A stretch of DNA of 15,356 nucleotides. Origin: CAZWQR01 sp964638595. GTDB taxonomy: Bacteria; Patescibacteriota; Minisyncoccia; Minisyncoccales; PEYH01. Of this stretch, positions 1 through 5,695 are shown piece after piece. Every line of letters begins with the position of its first letter. Position 1 is the first letter of the stretch. The translations under genes and the position numbers were made by a program. The notes beneath the pieces were generated by a model. That model did no database searches. It was not told the origin of the DNA and saw only the letters and a program-made list of their open reading frames with translations. The DNA is taken from the NCBI GenBank assembly GCA_964638595.1, contig CAZWYU010000046.1, forward strand, positions 1 through 15,356, given 5' to 3'.

Positions 1-300
1 GATCCTCAAACCAGAAATCATATTTGGCATTATATTAAAAATTTAAATGAAGAAGAGGGAGTAACTATATTTTTTACCACTCACTATATGGACGAAGCAG
101 AAAAATCAGCTCAAAAAATTTCTATTATTGATTACGGAAAAATTGTTGCCCAAGGAACGGTTGAAGAATTAAAAGAAAGAACAAAGACTAATTCATTAGA
201 AAATGCTTTCTTGAAACTCTGTGGCCACGAGATTCGTGAGCAAGGAGCTAATCGTATAGATAAAATGAGAATGCGTATTAAAATGAGAAGAAAAAAATGA
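1..300 (+). CDS. ABC transporter ATP-binding protein, C-terminal fragment
   Basis: This is the 3' end of an ATPase gene that begins before the window; the open frame runs from base 1 to the TGA at 298-300. The first residues, DPQTR, match the D-loop that follows Walker B. TTHYMDEAE, about 25 residues later, is the H-loop (switch) histidine region of ABC-2 / drug-exporter ATPases (DrrA/CcmA/NatA type). Next comes the usual C-terminal segment with a G-K-I-V-A-Q-G-T motif and EELKER. The last 25 residues are very basic. The stop codon overlaps the ATG of the permease (ATGA), so the two are almost certainly co-translated and form one exporter. The substrate cannot be read from the sequence. Walker A and the signature motif are outside the window. 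Confidence 0.9.
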   Translation, partial: DPQTRNHIWHYIKNLNEEEGVTIFFTTHYMDEAEKSAQKISIIDYGKIVAQGTVEELKERTKTNSLENAFLKLCGHEIREQGANRIDKMRMRIKMRRKK

Positions 301-1043
301 GTGTTATCTATATTCTTTGGTTAAGACAAATTAAAAGACATTTTCGATCAAAGGCCAGATTGGTTGGTTCTTTAGGACAACCTTTGCTTTTTTTATTTGC
401 TTTAGGTTTTGGTTTAAGTCCTGTTTTTCAACGAGCTGGACAAGGAGATTATATTCAATTTTTAGTGCCGGGTATTATGGCAATGGGCATACTCACAACA
501 GCAATGTTTTCTGGCATTGAAATTATTTGGGATAAACAATTTGGATTTTTAAAAGAAACCTTAGTAGCGCCGATTTCTCGTTTTCAAATTGTAATAGGCA
601 GAACTTTAGGCGGAGCGACTGTAGCTATAATTCAAGGCCTAATAGTTTTAGCTGTTTCTTTTTTTATTGGCTTCAGAATAGAAGATTTTACCTTGTTGCC
701 AGTTTTATTTATTTTTATGTTTCTTATAGCTTTACTTTTTACTGCCTTGGGAACAGCTATTGCTTCGGTTCTCGAAGATATGCACGGTTTTCAATTAATC
801 ATGAATTTTTTGGTTATGCCCTTATTTTTTCTTTCTGGGGCCATTTTTCCAATTGAGGGTTTGCCTAAATTAATAAGTATTATTGCCAAACTTGATCCCT
901 TATCTTATGGGGTTGATGGCTTAAGGGCGGCTACGGCTAATGGCTCCTATTTTGGTTTATTCAATGATTTTTTAATTTTAAGTATTTTGTCGGCTCTAGT
1001 TTTAGCAATTGGCAGTTATCTTTTTTCTAAAATTCAAATTTAA
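297..1043 (+). CDS. ABC-2 type transporter permease
   Basis: A 248-residue membrane protein of the ABC-2 (DrrB/NodJ-like) family, forming the membrane channel of the exporter whose ATPase lies immediately upstream. The N terminus is a short basic cytoplasmic helix (LRQIKRHFRSK). About six hydrophobic segments follow, roughly at residues 25-43, 58-76, 103-125, 135-157, 168-188 and 222-243. The middle stretch with LVPGIMAMG, WDKQFGFLKETLVAP and GRTLGG is characteristic of ABC-2 permeases. Its length is typical of the family. The start is fixed by the 4-base ATGA overlap with the ATPase. The substrate is unknown; related pairs export drugs, lipids or polysaccharides. Confidence 0.9.
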   Translation: MSVIYILWLRQIKRHFRSKARLVGSLGQPLLFLFALGFGLSPVFQRAGQGDYIQFLVPGIMAMGILTTAMFSGIEIIWDKQFGFLKETLVAPISRFQIVIGRTLGGATVAIIQGLIVLAVSFFIGFRIEDFTLLPVLFIFMFLIALLFTALGTAIASVLEDMHGFQLIMNFLVMPLFFLSGAIFPIEGLPKLISIIAKLDPLSYGVDGLRAATANGSYFGLFNDFLILSILSALVLAIGSYLFSKIQI

Positions 1044-1046
1044 TTA

Positions 1047-1679
1047 ATGATAAAAAAAACAATTATTTTTGACTTTGACGGGACCATAGCCGATACTCTA
1101 GGGATTGTTTTGGAGATATACAATAAAATTATTGTTCCTAAATTCAAAACCAAAAAAGTTTCTAAAGAAGAATTAGAATATTTAAGAACTCAAAAGCCCA
1201 GCAAAAAACTTTTAAATAAGTATAATATTTCTTTGTTGCAGCTTCCTTTTGTTTTAAAAACAGGACGAGCTGAAATAAAAAAAGAAATCAAAAGAGCGAA
1301 AATTCAGCCGGGACTGAAAGAACTTTTTAATAGTTTAAAAGATTATTCTTTGGGAATTTTAAGCTCCAATTCTAAAGAAAACATTCAGGCTTTTTTGAAA
1401 AATTATGGATTTTTAGAAGTTTTTGATTTTTTTTATACGAGTAGCGCTTTGTTTAAAAAAGACAAAGTTATTAAAAAAATTTTACAAGAAAGAAATTTAG
1501 ATAGTGAAAATGTTTTCTATATAGGAGATGAACTTAGAGATATAACAGCCGCCAATAAGGCAGGTATAAAAACAATTGCCGTTTCCTGGGGTTTTAATAA
1601 AAAAGAAATCTTAGAAACAGCAAATCCAGACTATTTTGCAGAGAAACCTCTAGAAATTTTAGATTTTATTAGAGGTTGA
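1047..1679 (+). CDS. HAD-superfamily hydrolase (phosphoglycolate phosphatase-like)
   Basis: A 210-residue haloacid-dehalogenase-fold phosphatase. Motif I is FDFDGT, with the nucleophile D9 and the acid D11. Motif II is LSSNS at 105-109, with a serine in the Ser/Thr position. A motif III lysine lies in KKDK near 137-140. Motif IV is GDELRD at 160-165, binding magnesium through D161 and D165. Residues about 15-80 form a helical C1-type cap as in Gph/PGMB-like enzymes. Three bases separate it from the permease stop, so it is probably in the same operon. Its likely job is hydrolysis of a small phosphorylated metabolite, but the substrate cannot be assigned. It ends in TGA, which argues against recoding of UGA in this organism. 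Confidence 0.88.
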   Translation: MIKKTIIFDFDGTIADTLGIVLEIYNKIIVPKFKTKKVSKEELEYLRTQKPSKKLLNKYNISLLQLPFVLKTGRAEIKKEIKRAKIQPGLKELFNSLKDYSLGILSSNSKENIQAFLKNYGFLEVFDFFYTSSALFKKDKVIKKILQERNLDSENVFYIGDELRDITAANKAGIKTIAVSWGFNKKEILETANPDYFAEKPLEILDFIRG

Positions 1680-1716
1680 GTTTTCCACAAGCCACTCTTT
1701 AAGCTTTAAGGTAAAA

Positions 1717-1765
1717 TATAATAACGCGATTTTATAGCGCAACTCAATTAAAGGTCGATTATAAT
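1717..1765 (+). promoter_or_regulatory. Candidate promoter region for the MscS-like gene
   Basis: Two exact TATAAT boxes, at 1717-1722 and 1760-1765, lie in the 102-base gap before the MscS-like gene. The second would start transcription about 10 bases before the ATG at 1782. Neither has a convincing TTGACA at the proper distance, so the call rests on the -10 boxes in an AT-rich gap and is tentative. Confidence 0.35.
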
Positions 1766-1781
1766 CTAAAGTTATAAAACT

Positions 1782-2465
1782 ATGAGTGAATTAGCCCTAA
1801 ATACTAGTCAAGGTATAGCAAGTTTTTGGAGTTTTTTAGATTCTTTTATTTCTTTTCTTCCTAAATTAATTTTGTCTTTGGTGATTTTTCTTATCGGCTG
1901 GCTGTTTGCTGCTATTATCGGTAAAGTAATTCAAGAAGTCCTGAAAAGGGTTCAATTGGATAAACTGACTCAAATGAAAAAATGGGGTAAATCTCTTGAA
2001 AAGGCAGACTTTGAATTTGTGCCTTCTGAATTTATTGGAAGCTTATGCAAGTGGATTTTATTGATTGTTGTTTTATCTATTTCTGTTGAGATTTTAGGAC
2101 TTAGCCAATTTAGTTTCTTTTTGAATGAAGTAGTGGTTTGGTTGCCTAATCTTTTAGTGGCTGTTTTAATATTTGTAGCGATTGCAGTAATAGCTAATTT
2201 TACAGAGAAATTAGTTAGAGCTAGTGTGCACGGAACTACTGTTGGATATAGTAAGTTAGCCGGAGCTGTTTCAAAATGGGCTATTTGGATTTTCGGAATT
2301 GGAGCTATTTTAATTCAACTTGGTATTGCCACTTCTTTGATTATTGTAATTTTTCAAGGATTAGTAGCTTTGTTAGCCATCGCCGGTGGGCTGGCTTTTG
2401 GGCTGGGTGGCAAAGAAGTAGCCGCTGACATTCTAAAGAATATAAAAGCCAAGTTTAGAGGTTAA
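1782..2465 (+). CDS. Short MscS-like membrane protein with conserved TM helices
   Basis: A 227-residue integral membrane protein with about five hydrophobic segments (about 28-48, 86-106, 118-140, 163-182, 186-210). The last segment, AGGLAFGLGGKEVAADILKN, has the Gly/Ala-rich packing pattern and polar end of the pore-lining TM3 of small-conductance mechanosensitive channels. Proteins with this conserved TM helix are common in CPR genomes. Unlike canonical MscS, the chain stops about ten residues after this helix, so the cytoplasmic beta domain and C-terminal cage are absent. It may be a minimal pore or a membrane scaffold; channel activity is inferred only. No SD is visible; a TATAAT ends 16 bases before the ATG. 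It is probably the last gene before the rRNA unit. Confidence 0.7.
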   Translation: MSELALNTSQGIASFWSFLDSFISFLPKLILSLVIFLIGWLFAAIIGKVIQEVLKRVQLDKLTQMKKWGKSLEKADFEFVPSEFIGSLCKWILLIVVLSISVEILGLSQFSFFLNEVVVWLPNLLVAVLIFVAIAVIANFTEKLVRASVHGTTVGYSKLAGAVSKWAIWIFGIGAILIQLGIATSLIIVIFQGLVALLAIAGGLAFGLGGKEVAADILKNIKAKFRG

Positions 2466-2488
2466 GATTTTTTTAACTTACCAAAGAC

Positions 2489-2516
2489 TTGACAAGTGTT
2501 TTTAGTTTGTTAGAAT
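2489..2516 (+). promoter_or_regulatory. Promoter of the 23S-5S rRNA unit
   Basis: TTGACA at 2489-2494, 16 bases of spacer, then TAGAAT at 2511-2516 (five of six consensus bases). It lies 23 bases after the stop of the MscS-like gene and about 200 bases before the 23S 5' end. Transcription would begin near 2523. This is among the best sigma-70-type promoters in the window and supports independent transcription of 23S and 5S. Confidence 0.75.
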
Positions 2517-2560
2517 TACTTTTAGACATGTACAGTTTAAGACAATCAAAGGATGTCATA

Positions 2561-2624
2561 AGAAGCGGCTGATAAGCCAATTATTTTGGTTTTTAGAAAA
2601 CCGCTTCTGAAAGAGCGGTTTTCT
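2561..2624 (+). promoter_or_regulatory. rRNA leader with mutually exclusive hairpins
   Basis: AGAAAACCGCT (2595-2605) pairs perfectly with AGCGGTTTTCT (2614-2624), an 11-bp hairpin followed by GATTTTAT and so terminator-like. CCGCTTCT (2601-2608) can instead pair with AGAAGCGG (2561-2568). The two structures share bases 2601-2605 and cannot form together. It lies between the promoter and the boxA-like element. It could be an attenuator, a terminator for the upstream gene, or a processing or assembly hairpin. Confidence 0.5.
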
Positions 2625-2642
2625 GATTTTATGAAAGGGTAA

Positions 2643-2660
2643 GATCTTTGAAAACAGAAT
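2643..2660 (+). promoter_or_regulatory. boxA-like rRNA antitermination element
   Basis: GATCTTTGAAAACAGAATA closely resembles the TTCTTTGAAAACTAGATA segment found before 23S genes in Firmicutes, where it serves as boxA (NusB/S10 binding) for rRNA antitermination. It lies about 40 bases upstream of the mature 23S 5' end and just before the processing stem. The function is inferred from similarity and position. Confidence 0.5.
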
Positions 2661-2663
2661 AAA

Positions 2664-2698
2664 GAATTGAAAAAATTAGAAAGGAAGTCGAGGTAAAA
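2664..2698 (+). other. 23S processing stem, 5' arm
   Basis: The 35 bases before the 23S 5' end are largely complementary to 7778-7812, just after its 3' end. GAATTGAAAA (2664-2673) pairs exactly with TTTTCAATTC (7803-7812), TTAGAAAG with CTTTCTAA, and GTAAAA with TTTTAC. This is the standard long stem that brings the ends of pre-23S together for RNase III-type cleavage. Confidence 0.75.
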
Positions 2699-2851
2699 CA
2701 ATCTTATTTTACAGACAAATGGTGGATGCCTTGGGATCGGTAGGCGAAGAAAGACGTGGCGTGGCTGCGATAAGCTTCGGGTAGGTGCCTAGCAACCTTT
2801 GATCCGGAGATTTCTGAATGGGGCAACCCATCGCGGAGAAACCCGCGATAC

Positions 2852-3043
2852 CGTGTCTCGCTATTGTTCAACACGTTATAATTTACGAATTTTCAATTTT
2901 CAATTTTCAATCAATTTTTAATGACCCAATTTTCAATTAAATTTAATTAAATAATTGAAAATTAAAAAATTGTTAAATTTATTGTTAAATTGAAAATTTG
3001 TAAATTGAAAATTTATTTATGTGGTGAGCGGTAGCGAGGCACG
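2852..3043 (+). repeat. Insertion in the apical loop of 23S helix 10 (A-like, AT-rich)
   Basis: It follows the helix 9 hairpin (2831-2850) where helix 10 is expected. Bases 2852-2874 pair with 3021-3043 over 23 positions with G-U pairs and one mismatch. The apex is about 145 bases of almost pure A/T built from TTTTCAATT / AATTGAAAA units that fold back on each other. The 3' arm GAGCGGTAGCGAGGCACG resembles the 3' arm of family A hairpins (GAGCGTAGCGAGGTGCG), so it may be a diverged member. E. coli helix 10 is only about 35 bases. No ORF is present. Confidence 0.75.
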
Positions 3044-3115
3044 GAGTGATACCTGGGGAAGTGAAACATGTCAGTACCCAGAGGAAAAGAAAACAATCCT
3101 TCGCTAAAGCTTCGG

Positions 3116-3173
3116 ATTGCAAGCTAATCTAAAAGACAATAGACTGCATTGCAAGCTAATCTAAAAGACAATA
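3116..3173 (+). repeat. 26-base tandem direct repeat, two copies
   Basis: ATTGCAAGCTAATCTAAAAG followed by ACAATA occurs at 3116-3141 and again, identical, at 3148-3173, a period of 32 bases with the spacer GACTGC plus one overlapping A. It sits between the 5' arm of the helix 13 insertion and the GIY-YIG start codon. Two copies only and a 6-base spacer rule out a CRISPR array. It may be a recent slip duplication or a binding site of the encoded nuclease; both are guesses. Confidence 0.85.
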
Positions 3174-3202
3174 AAATTAAAGATTGATATTAAAATTTGA
3201 TT

Positions 3203-3439
3203 ATGTGTTATGTCTATATCTTAAAGTGTTCTAATAATAGTCATTATGTGGGCTTGACAAATGATATCAAAAAAAGGCTGCGAGAACATAATCAAGGTTT
3301 ATGTAAATATACAAAGAGCAAGTTGCCGTTTAAATTGGTATGGCTTGGTATATTTAGGACTAAAATATTAGCAGCAGCATTTGAACAATATCTGAAGTCA
3401 GGTTCTGGTAATGCATTTATGAAAAAGAGACTTATTTGA
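3203..3439 (+). CDS. Small GIY-YIG family protein encoded inside 23S rRNA
   Basis: A 78-residue protein (ATG at 3203; an in-frame TTG at 3197 would add two residues). CYVYILKCSNNSHYVGLTND contains the GIY-YIG signature as VYI ... YVG. KKRLREHN supplies the conserved catalytic-face arginine, and FEQYLKSGSGNAF includes the C-terminal glutamate of the fold. This is a complete single-domain member like the YhbQ/UPF0213 type, which often travels as a stand-alone gene in CPR and Bacteroidetes. It has no extra DNA-binding domain, unlike phage group I intron GIY-YIG endonucleases. Its place inside a 23S insertion suggests it acts, or once acted, in mobility of that insertion; this is inference. No SD is visible, and translation from an rRNA precursor would compete with rRNA folding. 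Confidence 0.85.
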   Translation: MCYVYILKCSNNSHYVGLTNDIKKRLREHNQGLCKYTKSKLPFKLVWLGIFRTKILAAAFEQYLKSGSGNAFMKKRLI

Positions 3440-3526
3440 TTAGAACTTGTGTTTCGTAGCTTTAGCGGAGGAACATTCTCTTAGTAGCGGCGAGCGAAAA
3501 GAGAGATAGCCCAAACCTTTTGTTTG

Positions 3527-3668
3527 CGCCTCACTGTGTTTAGTATAGGAAATAATGCGAATTTTTATGTGAATTAATCCGAATGTCACGAATTATTTTT
3601 TAATTCGCAACATTCGTATAATAATTAGCGTTATTCGCATTATTTTTCTTACCGAGCGTAGCGAGGCG
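3527..3668 (+). repeat. Family A hairpin, copy 1 (23S helix 16 area)
   Basis: Inserted between AGCCCAAACC and GGGGTAGTAGG, the arms of the helix near E. coli 270-290. The ends, CGCCTCACTGTGTTTAGTA and TACCGAGCGTAGCGAGGCG, pair as RNA using several G-U pairs. Inside, AATAATGCGAAT pairs with ATTCGCATTATT, and CGAATTA with TAATTCG around a T-rich tip, so the whole 142 bases form one branched or long hairpin. It is almost identical to 6716-6860. No ORF. Probably an IVS that is either cut out by RNase III or kept as an expansion. Confidence 0.85.
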
Positions 3669-3705
3669 TGAGCAATTGGGGTAGTAGGGGAATTTCGTCA
3701 GGATA

Positions 3706-3744
3706 CCAAATATTAAGCATAATTTTTTATGCTTTAATATTTGG
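3706..3744 (+). other. Small hairpin expansion in domain I of 23S
   Basis: CCAAATATTAAGCATA pairs with TATGCTTTAATATTTGG (one bulged T) around a 6-base A/T loop. It replaces a much shorter hairpin of typical 23S rRNAs between GTCAGGATA and GATATCGC. It is unrelated in sequence to families A and B and probably just lengthens a variable helix. Confidence 0.6.
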
Positions 3745-4029
3745 ATATCGCTGAGAGAATTTACAAAGTAAATTGTTAGCTAAATATTCTGGAAAGGATA
3801 GCCAAAGAAGGTGATAGCCCTGTAAGCGAAAATAATTTACATTCTTTGAAATTCTTCCTGAGTACCGCCGGACATGATAACCTGGCGGGAAACAAGCTGA
3901 ACTATCAGCTAAGGCTAAATACTAACCGATCACCGATAGTGAACCAGTACCGTGAGGGAAAGGTGAAAAGTAGCCCGGTGAGGGCGGTGAAATAGTACCT
4001 GAAACCATTTTGTCTACAAAGAGTCAGAC

Positions 4030-4097
4030 CCCCCACACTAATCGAGCAGTGCGCTTTGCGCAAATTAGATAAAATCTCTGCTCAATTAGTGTGGGGG
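4030..4097 (+). repeat. Family B hairpin, copy 1 (23S helix 25)
   Basis: It lies between ACAAAGAGTCAGAC and GCGATGGCGTGC, the tip of helix 25, a classic IVS site in Salmonella and other bacteria. CCCCCACACTAAT-C-GAGCAG (4030-4049) pairs with CTGCTC-A-ATTAGTGTGGGGG (4078-4097), 19 bp with one mismatch. The apex holds a smaller hairpin TGCGC-TTT-GCGCA. The end sequence CCCCACACTWA recurs in the helix 63 insertion at 5448. 68 bases, no ORF. Confidence 0.8.
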
Positions 4098-4554
4098 CGA
4101 TGGCGTGCTTTTTGCAGAACGAGCCAACGACTTTAGGTATACAGCTAGTTTAAACTCTTACGGAGTTGAGGCTTAGCGAAAGCGAGTATGAAAATGCGTT
4201 TAGCTGTATGCTTAAGACCCGAAGCCAGGCGATCTTACCTTGGGCAGGATGAATTTAGACGAAAGTCTAAAGGAGGTCCGAACCCGTAGGTCGTGCAACT
4301 CCTTGGGATGACCTGAGGTAAGCAGTGAAAAGCTAATCGAGCTTGGTAATAGCTGGTTCTCCTCGAAATAGTTTTAGGACTAGCCCTTCATTTATTTTTC
4401 TGGGGGTAGAGCTCTGGATGGGATATCTTGGTTTATCCGGATACTCCAACCAAACTTCAAATACCAGAATTTTTGTGGAGGAGTCAGACTGTGGGGGCTA
4501 AGCTCCATGGTCAAAAGGGAAACAGCCCAGACCCTCATCTAAGGTCCCTAAATT

Positions 4555-4607
4555 TCCCGCCCTAGGCGGGTCCGCCATAATGTCAGCTTGCTGGCTTTAG
4601 GCGGGGA
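4555..4607 (+). other. GC-rich hairpin expansion in domain II of 23S
   Basis: Between AAGGTCCCTAAA and AACTAAGTG, where E. coli has a few bases (about position 980), about 53 bases are added. TTCCCGCC (4554-4561) pairs with GGCGGGGAA (4600-4608, one extra G), and an internal CCCGCCCTAGGCGGG can form its own hairpin. CCCGCC...GGCGGG hairpins are frequent between CPR genes, so this may be an intergenic-type repeat that entered the rRNA. Confidence 0.6.
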
Positions 4608-4766
4608 ACTAAGTGCTAAAAAGGAGGTGAAATCTTTTAGACAATTAGGAGGTTAGCTTAGAAGCAGCTATCCTTTAAAGAGTGCGTAATTGCTCACTAA
4701 TCAAAGGATTTCGCGCCGAAGATTTAACGGGGCTAAGTTCAATACCGAAGATAGGGATATCGTTCG

Positions 4767-4941
4767 CACCTCACTGTGTTTGGCACGAACTTAAATTCAA
4801 AATACAAAATGCAAAACTCAAAATGACAATTCAAAATGTAAAGTTATTAAAACAAAAAAGAAATTTTTTGGACCATAACTACTATTTTGAGATTTGAGAT
4901 TTGAATTTTGAATTTGAGCGAGTACCGAGCGTAGCGAGGTG
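4767..4941 (+). repeat. Family A hairpin, copy 2 (23S helix 45), different core
   Basis: Inserted in the helix just before TGGTAGAGGAGCGTTC, the helix 45 position known for IVSs in Salmonella. The ends CACCTCACTGTGTTTGG and ACCGAGCGTAGCGAGGTG match copies 1 and 3, and the stem continues into the rRNA helix (4757-4766 with 4942-4951). The core differs completely: A/T-rich CAAAAT units (4796-4840) face the complementary TTTGAG/TTTTGAAT units (4885-4917). So the base of the element is conserved while the core has been exchanged. Reading frames across it are not gene-like. Confidence 0.82.
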
Positions 4942-5447
4942 CGAGCGATGTGGTAGAGGAGCGTTCTCTTAGCGATGAAGTTAAATCGTAAGGTTTAGTG
5001 GAGCTAAGAGAAGTGAGAATGTTGGCATGAGTAACCGCAAATGCGTCGAGAACACGCGTCACCGAAAACCTAAGGTTTCCTTGGCAATGACAATCAGCCA
5101 AGGGTTAGGCGGTCCTAAGGGGTAACCGAAAGGCGTACCCGATGGACAACCGGTTAATATTCCGGTCCCATGTTTTTCTTTCAATGGGGTGCGGAATCTA
5201 GTAAACAAAGCGAGTTATTGGATTCTCGTTGGCAACCTAAGTTTTTACAAGGGTTGTCGGGAAGTCCCGTTTCGGCGGGATGAACTTTGTTGAGCAGGTT
5301 CCCTAGAAAAGCTCCAAAGAGCTAAGAAAAATGTGTCCGTACTAAAAACCGAAACAGGTAGGTAGGCATAAAAGTGCTAAGGTGAACGAGTGAAACCTCG
5401 TTAAGGAATTCGGCAAAAAAGTGGCCGTAACTTCGGAATAAGGCCTT

Positions 5448-5521
5448 CCCCACACTTATTTTGCACAAACTTTGTTTATTTTTTCGATGGCGAAGCCATC
5501 GAGTGCAAAGTAAGTGTGGGG
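5448..5521 (+). repeat. Family B hairpin, copy 2 (23S helix 63)
   Basis: It lies between ACTTCGGAATAAGGCCTT and ACGCAGCTAACG, in the variable helix 63 of domain IV. CCCCACACTTA-T-TTTGCAC pairs with GTGCAAA-G-TAAGTGTGGGG, 19 bp with one central T-G. Inside is a second hairpin, CGATGGC-GAA-GCCATCG. The ends share CCCCACACTWA with the helix 25 insertion although the inner parts differ. 74 bases, no ORF. Confidence 0.8.
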
Positions 5522-5695
5522 ACGCAGCTAACGATTCCCTAGCGACTGTTTATCAAAAACACAAGTCCCTGCTTAACTCGTAAGAGGATGTATAGGGGCT
5601 GAGGCCTGACCAGTGCTGGAACGTTAACAGTGGCGGTCAATCACTTTGTGATTGGCTGACTGCTCGAAGCGCCAGTAAACGTCGGCGATAACTAT

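Larger units (their letters stand above)
3097..3472 (+). mobile_element. Stem-closed insertion in 23S helix 13 carrying a GIY-YIG gene
   Basis: The rRNA core reads GAGGAAAAGAAAACAA before it and ACATTCTCTTAGTAGCGG after it, so about 375 bases interrupt the small helix 13 loop. The ends are complementary: TCCTTCGCTAAAGCT (3097-3111) pairs with AGCTTTAGCGGAGGA (3458-3472), 15 bp including one G-U. I looked for the group I core (P, Q, R, S) and the U-G P1 pairing and found none, so this is IVS-like rather than a visible self-splicing intron. It contains a 26-base tandem repeat and one ORF (3203-3439) on the rRNA strand. Excision by RNase III without ligation would leave a nick in domain I of the 23S. 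Confidence 0.75.

Noticed and set aside
3116..3173. Possible CRISPR array
   Set aside because: Only two repeat units, with a 6-base spacer, and no cas genes.
3097..3472. Helix 13 insertion as a group I intron
   Set aside because: No P/Q/R/S core, no U-G P1 guide and no terminal-G junction could be found; long complementary ends fit an IVS instead.
4682..5101. Open frames on both strands around the helix 45 insertion
   Set aside because: They run through conserved 23S sequence and AT-rich hairpin arms, have no recognisable domains and no start signals.
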